Assembly: GCF_026126425.1 (NCBI RefSeq)
Contig: NZ_JAFMPW010000008.1
Coordinates: 1 to 64,000 of the forward strand
DNA length: 64,000 nucleotides
Reading direction: 5' to 3'
DNA from: Muriicola sp. Z0-33
GTDB taxonomy: Bacteria; Bacteroidota; Bacteroidia; Flavobacteriales; Flavobacteriaceae
The notes under the pieces were generated by a model, which did not search any database, was not told where the DNA came from, and saw only the letters and a program-made list of their open reading frames with translations. Shown here in pieces: positions 24,462 through 32,824 of this stretch. Both the position numbers and the translations under genes were made by a program. The first letter of the stretch is position 1. Every line of letters begins with the position of its first letter.

Positions 24462-25724
24462 TTAGTTTTGGTAAGATTTGGGGGCTGCGCTTCTTTTACC
24501 TTTATTCTTGTTCTTTAATTTCTCCATCAACTCTTGCATATCCTCCCCTACTTTCTTCTGTACCACTCTCGCATAGATTTGGGTCGTGGATAGCTTTGTA
24601 TGCCCTAAAAGCTTGGAGACTGTCTCTATAGGCACGCCATTGGACAACGTTACCGTTGTGGCGAATGTATGACGTGCGACATGAAAAGTTATGTTCTTAT
24701 GGATAGCACAGGCTTTGGCGATTTCCTTTAGGTTTTTGTTCGTCTTTTGGTTGCTCAGTACTGGTAGCAATTCACCTGTAAGTTGCATTTCTTTCTTGTA
24801 CTTCTCGAGGATTTCCTTGGCCTTGGGCAATAACGGAATTCTAACCGTTTCATTTGTTTTTGCTCTTTTGGTATATATCCATTGATGGTTATCTATTCCT
24901 ATCAAAATTTGGTCGGGTCGTAATTCTTTGACGTCAATGTATGATAATCCAGTATAACAGCTGAACAGGAAGACATCTTTTACAGTTTCTAAACCTCTGG
25001 TCATAAAAGAAGTGTCTTCCAATAGCTGTAGTTCTCTTTCTGTTAGGTAGTCTCTCTCGTTTCTAATAAATCGGAGTTTGTAATTTCTAAATGGGTCTTT
25101 TTCCAACCATTCCATTCTTAAGGAAAGATTGATAATCTTTCGCAATCGTTCCATATGTTTCATTACCCCATTGTTGGTACAGGTCCTTCTCGTGGTCTTG
25201 GGCTTATAGGTCCTGATAAAGTTTTCAAAGTTCACGATGAAGCTATAGTTCAGCTGTACCAAATAAATATCATTGGTCTTGAGTCGTTCTTGCAGAAACT
25301 CTTTTAAATACTTCTCTGTGGAAAAGTAGTTTTTAAGTGTTCCTGGCTTCAGTTCATTGTTGATGTTCTTGTTGTGATATGTTACTGCTTGCATCAGACC
25401 CATTCGTTCCTCGTCCTCCCCGAAGTACCTTAACTTGATTCCTTTGGCCGTAATGAGCTTTCTTTCCGAGTGCAATTGCTTGGGGGCATTGAGGACCTCG
25501 GCATATACGTCATCCAGATAACTGTTGAACAAAATCAGGTTTTCACTGGTTTCCTTGGCCCTGCACCTAAAAATGTCCCAATTGCACACCGCAATGTCCC
25601 GTTTGATACTGAATTCTGCCCGTTCCTTGTTGACCGTAATCCGGACATAGATGTCCAATATTTCGGGGTTGCTTCTTTTTTTTCGAGTGAAGAAAATCAC
25701 TCCTAATGTGCTGTCCGTACGCAT
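24462..25724 (-). CDS. Tyrosine recombinase (site-specific integrase), IntDOT-like
   Basis: The 420-residue protein has an arm-binding N-terminal domain (residues about 1-100), a SAM-like core-binding domain (about 105-210) and a C-terminal catalytic domain (about 225-395). The motif HVARHTFATTVTLSNGVPIE gives His348 and Arg351, LLGHTKLSTTQIYARV gives His375, and the nucleophile is Tyr384. At the usual box I arginine the sequence is CYTGLSYID, with Ser261, as in the IntDOT family, where another Arg takes over. It reads away from the tRNA-Pro 3' end 217 nt away, the normal arrangement for a tRNA-targeting element, and should integrate and excise this island. Confidence 0.93.
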   Translation of the reverse strand: MRTDSTLGVIFFTRKKRSNPEILDIYVRITVNKERAEFSIKRDIAVCNWDIFRCRAKETSENLILFNSYLDDVYAEVLNAPKQLHSERKLITAKGIKLRYFGEDEERMGLMQAVTYHNKNINNELKPGTLKNYFSTEKYLKEFLQERLKTNDIYLVQLNYSFIVNFENFIRTYKPKTTRRTCTNNGVMKHMERLRKIINLSLRMEWLEKDPFRNYKLRFIRNERDYLTERELQLLEDTSFMTRGLETVKDVFLFSCYTGLSYIDVKELRPDQILIGIDNHQWIYTKRAKTNETVRIPLLPKAKEILEKYKKEMQLTGELLPVLSNQKTNKNLKEIAKACAIHKNITFHVARHTFATTVTLSNGVPIETVSKLLGHTKLSTTQIYARVVQKKVGEDMQELMEKLKNKNKGKRSAAPKSYQN

Positions 25725-25873
25725 ATTCGTGAGTCTTTTGGTTAAACATTATTGTTCAAAGACTACATCTAAATTACTCTAAATGATACTTAAAATTAGC
25801 ACATATTGTATACAATTTTGTACACCGAATTGCACACCTAAAAGGTGATTTCAAACGATATCAAATGATTGCA

Positions 25874-25914
25874 GAAAAAATAAAAAACCCTGCTAATCAA
25901 TAAATTAGCAGGGT
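25874..25914 (-). terminator. Rho-independent terminator of tRNA-Pro
   Basis: Stem ACCCTGCTAAT (25887-25897) and ATTAGCAGGGT (25904-25914), 11 perfect base pairs with a 6-nt loop. On the minus strand it is followed by a long T-rich run (complement of 25874-25886). It lies 27 nt beyond the tRNA 3' end in the direction of transcription. Confidence 0.8.
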
Positions 25915-25940
25915 AATGATGATCGCCAAAAGGCGGTTCG

Positions 25941-26015
25941 TCGGGATGACAGGATTTGAACCTGCGACCACACGGCCCCCAGCCGTGTACGCTAACCGGA
26001 CTGCGCCACATCCCG
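25941..26015 (-). tRNA. tRNA-Pro(GGG)
   Basis: On the minus strand the 75-nt sequence folds as a full cloverleaf. The acceptor stem is CGGGATG/CATCCCG with discriminator A. The D stem is GCGC/GCGT, the anticodon stem CACGG/CCGTG with loop CTGGGGG (anticodon GGG, proline), and the T arm GCAGG-TTCAAAT-CCTGT. The CCA end is not encoded. Its 3' end faces the integrase and is the probable integration target. Confidence 0.95.
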
Positions 26016-26207
26016 GACTATACTTTACACTTTAACACCAAACTAAAAATTTGGAAATGCAAATATAAAACAATACTTATAAATATTGGAAAGGCCCTGC
26101 CCTAAATAAATGCGATTCTTTGAATAAAACGCTAATTCCCTGATCCCGAATTTTACCTTCTTTTTTTTAAGCTCAAAAATGTATCTTTAGCTTAGATCAA
26201 CGCTATT

Positions 26208-26861
26208 ATGATTATTCATCATTTTGAAACCCAAAGCTCTGTCCTGAATCAATTTATGGCAGAAGTCAGAGATGTAACTATCCAGAAAGATCGTATGCGC
26301 TTTCGCCGAAACATAGAACGCATCGGTGAAATATTAGCATATGAACTAAGCAAAACATTAAATTATAATACCCATGTCGTTACCACTCCATTTGGTACAA
26401 AAAAAATGAAATTACCGGAAAACGAATTGGTACTTTGTTCTGTTCTGCGCGCAGGACTGCCGCTTCATGAGGGACTGCTGAGTTATTTTGATAAGGCCGA
26501 AAATGCATTTATTTCTGCTTACCGGCACCACCCGGATGGAGGAGATGATTTTGAAGTGATTGTTAAGTATTTTGCAGCTCCTGATCTCAACGGCAAGACT
26601 TTAGTTCTTACAGATCCCATGCTCGCTACCGGGAAAACCCTGGAAAATGTTTTAGGAGCGCTTAGCGCCCACGGGAAACCCAGACAGATCCATATTGTTT
26701 CTATAATGGGCTCCGAAGAGGGTATTGCACATGTAAAATCGGTCTTTCCGGAAAATACCCATCTGTGGATTGCCGCAATTGATGAGGAATTAACCAGTAA
26801 GGGATATATTATTCCGGGCCTTGGGGATGCCGGAGATTTGGCTTTCGGGCCTAAACTTTGA
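26208..26861 (+). CDS. upp: Uracil phosphoribosyltransferase
   Basis: This 217-residue enzyme makes UMP from uracil and PRPP in pyrimidine salvage. The PRPP-binding loop is LVLTDPMLATGKTLENVLGA (residues about 132-151). The N-terminal RMRFRRNIERIGEILAYELS and CSVLRAGLPLHEGLLSYFD (about 82-100) and the C-terminal GYIIPGLGDAGDLAFG uracil-site loop are family signatures, and the length is typical. It is the first chromosomal gene right of the tRNA. Its stop lies 14 nt before the FAD oxidoreductase, so the two may share a transcript despite unrelated roles. A TATCTTTAG stretch about 25 nt upstream may be the -7 element. Confidence 0.97.
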   Translation: MIIHHFETQSSVLNQFMAEVRDVTIQKDRMRFRRNIERIGEILAYELSKTLNYNTHVVTTPFGTKKMKLPENELVLCSVLRAGLPLHEGLLSYFDKAENAFISAYRHHPDGGDDFEVIVKYFAAPDLNGKTLVLTDPMLATGKTLENVLGALSAHGKPRQIHIVSIMGSEEGIAHVKSVFPENTHLWIAAIDEELTSKGYIIPGLGDAGDLAFGPKL

Positions 26862-26875
26862 ACAAGTCTGTTTTT

Positions 26876-28720
26876 ATGAGGCGAAAATTTAGCTTGGGAT
26901 TACTGCTTGTCTTCTCGCTGCAGCTGCTTCTGGCACAACAGCAGGTAGATGTATTTATCATCGGCGGAGGTGCCGGAGGTACGTCGGCTGCAATCCAAGC
27001 AGCTAGAATGGGATCATCAGTGATTATACTGGAAAAATCGCCCTGGTTGGGGGGAATGCTAACTTCCGCCGGGGTATCTGCCATTGATGGCAATCACGAG
27101 TTACCTTCTGGCATATGGGGAGAATTCAGAGATGCCCTTTATACGCATTACGGTGGGCCCAAGGCAGTGGCAACCGGGTGGGTGAGTCATACCCTTTTTG
27201 AACCCTCCGTAGCCGATAGATTGTTGAAAAAAATGGCCAATTTGAGGAACTTGAAAATTGCATACAATTCTAAATACTATACCATTACTGAACTGGATGA
27301 TGGCTGGATTCTGGTTTGGGACAACAATGGAGAAAGACAGGTGACCCAAACAAAGATATTGATAGACGCTACTGAGACCGGAGAGTTATTACCTGTACTT
27401 GGTGCAAAGTTTAGACTGGGTATGGACAGTAAAGAGGAAACTGGAGAACAAGAGGCCCCTGAAGTGGCCAACCCCATTGTCCAGGACCTTACCTATGTTG
27501 CTATCCTTACCGATGTTGGGGATACAAAGAGCAAAGAAGGATTGGTTAAGAAACCAAAAGGGTATGACCCCGCCCAATTTAAATGCAGCTGCAAGCGGCC
27601 AGAGGGCGAAATGTTTGGCGGGGTCTCCAGCTGCGAACAAATGCTGAATTACGGGAAATTACCTAATAATAAATACATGATTAACTGGCCCAATTGCGGG
27701 AACGACTATTATGTAGACTGGGGCCGCCTTTCTGATGAAGAACGGGAAAAAGAAATTAAAAAGGCCAAGGCCCACACCCTGAAGTTTGTGTATTATATTC
27801 AGAACGATCTGGGATATAAAAACCTTCGTCTGGCACCAGAATTTCCGACAGAGGACAATTTGCCTTTTATACCTTATGACAGGGAAGGCAGAAGGGTAGA
27901 GGGGAAGGTCTTTTTAACTGTAGATCATTTAGAAAGGCCCTATGATTTCAACCTGTACAAGACTGGTGTGGCAGTAGGTGACTACCCCATAGATCATCAT
28001 CACGACAAAAACCCTGACACACCTAAAATTGAATTCATAAATATAAAAGTGCCCAGTTATAACATCCCGATGGGCGTATTGATTCCTGATAATGTCAATA
28101 ATTTTATTGTAGCCGAAAAGAATATTAGTGTTTCTAATATAGTAAACGGCACTACCAGGCTGCAACCTGTAGTACTGGGTATTGGACAGGCAGCAGGAGC
28201 ATTGGCAGCCATGGCCGCACGTGAGGCAAAAACACCATCCGATGTTGAGGTGCGCAAGGTGCAGCGAGCGCTGCTGGAGGCCAAAGCATATATAATGCCC
28301 TTTATAGATGTTGACAAAGACGACCGGGCATTTACCGCCATTCAGAAAATTGGGGCGACAGGGGTATTTAATGGCTATGGCATTCCCTATAAGTGGGCCA
28401 ACCAAACCTGGTTTTACCCCGCACAAATAGTCTCAGAATATGAATGGATACAGGGGCTTACCCCCTTTGTGCCTAAACTGTCCCAAATTCCTGCTTCCGG
28501 CAAGCCTATAACCCTTAAGTTTGTGAAAGAAGTAATACGGCAGACCCAACCTCAATTCCAGGTTATGGAAATTAATCAAAACTGGAATACGTGGGGAATA
28601 GATCAGGAATTGAATGAAGATGCAGCCCTAAACCGGAGGACAATGAGCCTTTTAACCAACCAAATATTTGATCCTTTTAATATTCCCGTTGACCTCAAGG
28701 GAAATACCATTTCAAACTAA
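26876..28720 (+). CDS. Secreted FAD-dependent oxidoreductase (FAD_oxidored / xanthan-lyase-annotated family)
   Basis: From ATG 26876 the protein has 614 residues. An upstream TTG at 26858 overlaps the upp stop and is not needed. The signal peptide (residues 1-20, ending LLAQQ) is followed at once by the dinucleotide fold VDVFIIGGGAGGTSAAIQAA (GxGxxG) and EKSPWLGGMLTSAGVSAIDG. Near the C-terminal part of the FAD domain is TRLQPVVLGIGQAAGALAAM. The family is found with sulfatases and glycoside hydrolases in polysaccharide-utilisation settings, where it probably oxidises a sugar or sugar acid. The sulfatase gene begins 5 nt later, so both are in one operon. Confidence 0.85.
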   Translation: MRRKFSLGLLLVFSLQLLLAQQQVDVFIIGGGAGGTSAAIQAARMGSSVIILEKSPWLGGMLTSAGVSAIDGNHELPSGIWGEFRDALYTHYGGPKAVATGWVSHTLFEPSVADRLLKKMANLRNLKIAYNSKYYTITELDDGWILVWDNNGERQVTQTKILIDATETGELLPVLGAKFRLGMDSKEETGEQEAPEVANPIVQDLTYVAILTDVGDTKSKEGLVKKPKGYDPAQFKCSCKRPEGEMFGGVSSCEQMLNYGKLPNNKYMINWPNCGNDYYVDWGRLSDEEREKEIKKAKAHTLKFVYYIQNDLGYKNLRLAPEFPTEDNLPFIPYDREGRRVEGKVFLTVDHLERPYDFNLYKTGVAVGDYPIDHHHDKNPDTPKIEFINIKVPSYNIPMGVLIPDNVNNFIVAEKNISVSNIVNGTTRLQPVVLGIGQAAGALAAMAAREAKTPSDVEVRKVQRALLEAKAYIMPFIDVDKDDRAFTAIQKIGATGVFNGYGIPYKWANQTWFYPAQIVSEYEWIQGLTPFVPKLSQIPASGKPITLKFVKEVIRQTQPQFQVMEINQNWNTWGIDQELNEDAALNRRTMSLLTNQIFDPFNIPVDLKGNTISN

Positions 28721-28725
28721 GAAAT

Positions 28726-30315
28726 ATGAGAGCTACCATTTTTAGTACAATTTGCCTTTTAGTTATTTTATTGCAATCCTGTAAAACTACCGGGAAAGAA
28801 GAAGCGGAAGTTGAGCAGGAAAACAACAGGCCCAATATTATCTACATCCTTGCTGATGATCTTGGATATGGTGAATTGGGGGTTTATGGGCAGCAGAAGA
28901 TTGAAACTCCAAATATAGATGCCCTTGCCAAAGAAGGTATGCTTTTTACCCAGCACTATACCAGTGCTCCGGTTTGTGCCCCCGCACGTTATATGCTAAT
29001 GACAGGGCAACATTCTGGCCGGGCCCATATACGTGGTAATGAAGAATGGGCAGACAGGGGTGATGTGTGGAACTATATTGCCATGGCCAAAGATTCTGTT
29101 TTAGAAGGCCAGCGACCCATGCCCACCAATACCGTAACCCTGCCTATAAAATTAAAGGAAGTGGGGTATACTACGGGGATGATCGGGAAGTGGGGCTTGG
29201 GAGCACCTCACACACATTCTATACCGACCATAATGGGGTTCGATTTTTTCTATGGGTATAATTGCCAAAGGCAGGCGCACACTTATTACCCCTTGCACCT
29301 CTACAAGAATGAAAAAAGGGTACACCTTGCCAACGATACTATTGCCCCGCATACAGCTTTTCCCGAAAGTGCAGATCCAACGGATCCTGAGAGCTATGCC
29401 GATTTTAATTTAAAGGACTACGCCCCTGAATTAATGTTCAAAGAATTAACGGCCTTTGTAGATCGCAGCAAGGACCAACCCTTCTTTTTATATTGGGCTA
29501 CACCCATACCTCATGTGGCAATACAGGCCCCTCAGGACTGGGTAGACTACTACATCAAGAAATTTGGAGAAGAAACCCCTTTCCTTGGAGGGAATGCTAA
29601 AGGCGGAGGCTATTTTCCCCATAAGAACCCCCGGGCAGGTTATGCTGCAATGATATCCTATCTTGATGAGAATGTAGGCAAGTTAGTGACTCAGCTAAAA
29701 GCACTTGGAGTTTACGATAATACCTTAATCATATTTACTTCAGACAACGGACCATCTTTTGCAGGAGGCGCGGACCCACAGTGGTTTAACAGCGCCCAGC
29801 CTTTTGAGGGTACATACGGCAGAGGTAAAGGGTTTGTTTACGAAGGGGGCATTAGGGTGCCTATGATCGCGAGCTGGCCAGATAAGATAGCCCCCGGGAC
29901 CACCACAGATCATATCTCTGTTCATTATGATGTAATGGAAACTTTGGCTGAGCTTACCGGTTTTGAGGCCCCAGACAATGACGGCACCAGTTTTTTACCC
30001 ACCTTGTTGTCCGCAGAAGATCAGGCCGAACACGAATTTCTAATATGGGAGTTTCCTGAATATGGCGGGCAATTGGCCTTAAGAATGGGAGATTGGAAGG
30101 TAGTAAGACAGCAACTTAAGTCTGATAATGAAGATGCAACCCTGGAACTTTATAATCTTTCGACAGATCCAACTGAGCAGCATAATATAGCATCGGCCCA
30201 TCCGGAAATTATTCAGCAAGCCGCGGAAATCTTTAGAAGGGAACACACCAATGCCAGTATTGAGAAGTTCAGGATAAAGGCTTTAGATAATGGCTTGATC
30301 CCGACAGAAGAATAA
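28726..30315 (+). CDS. Family S1 sulfatase (lipoprotein)
   Basis: The 529-residue protein has a lipobox (LLQSC, Cys19) and an arylsulfatase domain: NIIYILADDLGYGELGVYGQ (metal ligands Asp44, Asp45), the formylglycine motif C84-A-P-A-R88 inside TSAPVCAPARYMLMTGQHSG, and IIFTSDNGPSFAGGADPQWF with the Asp/Asn metal ligands. Cys84 must be converted to formylglycine. The required FGE-like activator is encoded nearby at 31588. It probably removes sulfate esters from an algal glycan or aryl substrate at the cell surface. It is co-transcribed with the FAD oxidoreductase and ends 16 nt from the convergent epimerase. Confidence 0.95.
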   Translation: MRATIFSTICLLVILLQSCKTTGKEEAEVEQENNRPNIIYILADDLGYGELGVYGQQKIETPNIDALAKEGMLFTQHYTSAPVCAPARYMLMTGQHSGRAHIRGNEEWADRGDVWNYIAMAKDSVLEGQRPMPTNTVTLPIKLKEVGYTTGMIGKWGLGAPHTHSIPTIMGFDFFYGYNCQRQAHTYYPLHLYKNEKRVHLANDTIAPHTAFPESADPTDPESYADFNLKDYAPELMFKELTAFVDRSKDQPFFLYWATPIPHVAIQAPQDWVDYYIKKFGEETPFLGGNAKGGGYFPHKNPRAGYAAMISYLDENVGKLVTQLKALGVYDNTLIIFTSDNGPSFAGGADPQWFNSAQPFEGTYGRGKGFVYEGGIRVPMIASWPDKIAPGTTTDHISVHYDVMETLAELTGFEAPDNDGTSFLPTLLSAEDQAEHEFLIWEFPEYGGQLALRMGDWKVVRQQLKSDNEDATLELYNLSTDPTEQHNIASAHPEIIQQAAEIFRREHTNASIEKFRIKALDNGLIPTEE

Positions 30316-30331
30316 GGTCATAAACCAAATA

Positions 30332-31522
30332 TTAGGGCGTGGCACTGAACTTATAAATGCAAACAGATTTGTAAGTATCTCCTGGTGCTAACAATGTACT
30401 TGGAAAATTATCCTGGTTCGGTGAGTTCGGGTAATGCTGTGTTTCCAAACATAGTGCCCCTCGGAATTCGTATACCTTGTTTTGCTTTCCGCTTAGATTA
30501 TCCATAAAATTACCGCCATAAAATTGTACCCCGGGTTCATTGGTAAAGACTTCCATTACCCTTCCGCTGGCCGGCTCTGTAACGCGGGCTGCCAGAGAGA
30601 TGCCCTCGGCATCTGCTGAGGAGGTATTGATCACAAAATTATGGTCGTAACCGCCGCCAAGTTTTATTTGTTCATGCTCACTATCCACATCTTGTCCTAT
30701 GGTTTTAGGCGTTTTGAAATCGAACGGACTACCAGCTACCTCTTCAATGTGCCCCAATGGGATAAGACCTTCATCTACCGGGGTATAACCATCTGCGTTG
30801 ATGTATAGCAGGTGGTCTTGTACATTGCCATTCCCAGCGCCTTTTAAATTAAAATAGGAGTGGTGGGTAAGATTTACATGTGTTTTCTTGTCTGTAGTTG
30901 CAGTGTAATCTATTCTTAGGGCATTATCATCATCTAAAGTATAATCTACTTTTACTTTTAGATTTCCCGGGTATCCTTCTTCCATATCCGGGGAGGTCCT
31001 CTGAAAGCTGATATGATTATCGCTGGCCGATACCACTTCCCAAACCACAGATTCGAAGCCAACATTACCTCCATGTAAATGATTCTCTCCATTATTCTTT
31101 ACTAGTTCATATCTGGTGCCATCTATTGTAAAAGCGGCACCACCTATTCTATTTCCGTATCGCCCTACCATTGCCCCAAAAAATCGGCCCTTCCCCGAGG
31201 TGTACTCCTCAAGTGTCGGGAATCCCAGCACAACATCGGTCAGTGCTCCGTTTTTATCGGGGACCATAAGAGAAACCAAACGCTGTCCGTAATTGGTAAA
31301 AGCGGCTTCAACCCCATTCTTGTTTTTCAGAACATAGAGCTTTACTGGTATGTTATTTAGGGTATCTACAAAGGCATTATAAGACAATCCGGAAACAGTC
31401 GTCTCTTTATTATTGGCTACTTCCATTGAATTATCTGCTTTGTTTTGAGTTTTTTCCTTGCATGCTCCTATAGTTAAAAATACCAAGGCGCCATAGAAAA
31501 TAAAGGAATAGAGGTTTTTCAT
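30332..31522 (-). CDS. galM: Aldose 1-epimerase, lipoprotein/periplasmic
   Basis: From ATG 31522 (MKNLYSFIFYGALVFLTIGA, then C) the protein has 396 residues with a lipobox at Cys20. An upstream in-frame start at 31666 would run into the divergent gene and lacks homology. Galactose-mutarotase signatures are VSLMVPDKNGALTDVVLGFP, GRYGNRIGGAAFTIDGTRYE, LHGGNVGFESVVWEV, LTHHSYFNLKGAGNG (catalytic His) and the C-terminal ALCLETQHYPNSPNQDNFPS. It interconverts alpha and beta anomers. Export fits processing of sugars released outside the cytoplasm by the neighbouring enzymes. Confidence 0.95.
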   Translation of the reverse strand: MKNLYSFIFYGALVFLTIGACKEKTQNKADNSMEVANNKETTVSGLSYNAFVDTLNNIPVKLYVLKNKNGVEAAFTNYGQRLVSLMVPDKNGALTDVVLGFPTLEEYTSGKGRFFGAMVGRYGNRIGGAAFTIDGTRYELVKNNGENHLHGGNVGFESVVWEVVSASDNHISFQRTSPDMEEGYPGNLKVKVDYTLDDDNALRIDYTATTDKKTHVNLTHHSYFNLKGAGNGNVQDHLLYINADGYTPVDEGLIPLGHIEEVAGSPFDFKTPKTIGQDVDSEHEQIKLGGGYDHNFVINTSSADAEGISLAARVTEPASGRVMEVFTNEPGVQFYGGNFMDNLSGKQNKVYEFRGALCLETQHYPNSPNQDNFPSTLLAPGDTYKSVCIYKFSATP

Positions 31523-31587
31523 TGATTTATTATTGGTTATATGAAGATATGAAATAACTTTACAATTCGCATTTTTAGCAATATTAT

Positions 31588-32709
31588 ATGAGACTATCAA
31601 GACCTCTAATGGCTGGCTCCCTGCTAATTTGTTCATTAATCTTAATGGGCTGCAAGGAAAAAACAAATCAAATAAAAAAGGCGCAATCTGAACCGGTAAA
31701 AAAGCAAATTACGCTGCTAAAAGAAGTGCCTGCGGGTATAGAACGTCCGGCCGGAATGGCATGGATTCCCGGGGGAGAATTTACCCAGGGGGCCGTAGCC
31801 ACAGACCAGCATGCCATGTCTCATGAAAAACCCGCGCATAAAGTTGCAGTAGACGGTTTCTTTATGGATATCCATGAAGTTACCAATGCAGAATTTTCAG
31901 ATTTTGTGGCAGCAACAGGCTATTTAACCATTGCAGAACGAGAAATAGATTGGGAGGAAATGAAAAAGCAACTGCCAGAGGGCACTCCAAAACCACACGA
32001 TTCCATAATGCAACCCGGGTCGCTCGTTTTTAAAAAGACCAAAGAAAGTGTCCCAAACCTTTACGATTTTTCACAATGGTGGAAATGGACTATTGGTGCC
32101 AACTGGAAAATGCCAAATGGCCCGGGAAGTTCTATAAAGGGGAAAGACCAGGACCCGGTGGTGCATATTGCCTATCATGATGCCGTTGCTTATTGTGAAT
32201 GGGCGGGCAGGCGTTTACCAACAGAAGCTGAATGGGAGTATGCTGCGAGGGCAGGACAAGAAGACGGCCTCTATTTTTGGGGTTCGGATGAAAGTGTTTT
32301 GTCACAAATGGCAAATACATGGAATGGAGAGTTCCCAGTGACCAACAACAGTTCGGACGGTTTTGAAAGAAGGGCGCCTGTAAAGTCCTACCCCCCAAAT
32401 AAATTTGGGTTGTACGATATGGCTGGCAATGTATGGGAGTGGACGTCCGATTGGTACAATACAAGTTATTATGATCAAGTGAGTAAAACAGAAATTACAG
32501 TGAATCCCCTGGGTGCAACCACAGCTTATAACGCCACTAATCCTTATGCAAAAGAGAAGGTCATGAAGGGAGGGTCATTTCTGTGTAACGCCTCCTATTG
32601 CGCCAGTTACAGAATTTCATCGCGTATGGCCAGCAGCCTGGATTCTTCCCTTGAGCACCTGGGATTCAGAACCGTAGCTACAATAGAAATGCTGAATACT
32701 CAGCAATAG
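31588..32709 (+). CDS. Formylglycine-generating enzyme (sulfatase-modifying factor), lipoprotein
   Basis: The 373-residue protein has a lipoprotein signal (lipobox LMGC, Cys22) and a complete FGE-sulfatase domain: MAWIPGGEFTQGAV (residues about 57-70), HKVAVDGFFMDIHEVTNAEF, RRLPTEAEWEYAARAG, YDMAGNVWEWTSDWY and GGSFLCNASYCASYR. The last contains Cys333 and Cys338 at the positions of the two copper-binding catalytic cysteines of true FGE. It therefore should oxidise the sulfatase Cys to formylglycine rather than act as an EgtB/PvdO-like relative. The lipoprotein form implies activation of the exported sulfatase in the periplasm. Divergent from galM, 65 nt apart. Confidence 0.92.
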   Translation: MRLSRPLMAGSLLICSLILMGCKEKTNQIKKAQSEPVKKQITLLKEVPAGIERPAGMAWIPGGEFTQGAVATDQHAMSHEKPAHKVAVDGFFMDIHEVTNAEFSDFVAATGYLTIAEREIDWEEMKKQLPEGTPKPHDSIMQPGSLVFKKTKESVPNLYDFSQWWKWTIGANWKMPNGPGSSIKGKDQDPVVHIAYHDAVAYCEWAGRRLPTEAEWEYAARAGQEDGLYFWGSDESVLSQMANTWNGEFPVTNNSSDGFERRAPVKSYPPNKFGLYDMAGNVWEWTSDWYNTSYYDQVSKTEITVNPLGATTAYNATNPYAKEKVMKGGSFLCNASYCASYRISSRMASSLDSSLEHLGFRTVATIEMLNTQQ

Positions 32710-32824
32710 TTATTCTATAATTTTTAATGTAAAAAAAACAAATACAACGATAATAACTTTTGATAACTTTAAAAGTAAGGTTTTATACGAAAAACCTACT
32801 TTTATACCGATTAAAAACTAAACC

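Larger units (their letters stand above)
1..25887. mobile_element. Integrated accessory island at tRNA-Pro (left end outside window)
   Basis: Everything left of the tRNA-Pro gene is more A+T-rich than the DNA to its right. It is full of single-gene units with long spacers and contains at least seven broken genes. A tyrosine integrase and a Bacteroidetes-type mobilisation gene sit at the right edge beside the 3' end of tRNA-Pro, the classical integration target. I found no second copy of the tRNA 3' end in the window, so the left attachment site must lie outside it, or the att core is not in the tRNA. The tRNA terminator at 25874-25914 may be native, which would put the junction at about 25730-25880. 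No conjugation (tra) genes are seen, so the visible part is at most mobilisable. The integrase/mobilisation segment looks less A+T-rich than the cargo, so this may be a composite of several insertions. Confidence 0.6.

Noticed and set aside
25861-25914. Attachment-site core at the hairpin next to tRNA-Pro
   Set aside because: The inverted repeat is followed by a T-run in the tRNA's direction of transcription and is best explained as the tRNA terminator. No second copy was found to support an att role.
31523-31666. 48-residue N-terminal extension of the aldose epimerase
   Set aside because: It overlaps the 5' end of the divergent FGE gene and precedes a complete lipoprotein signal at 31522.
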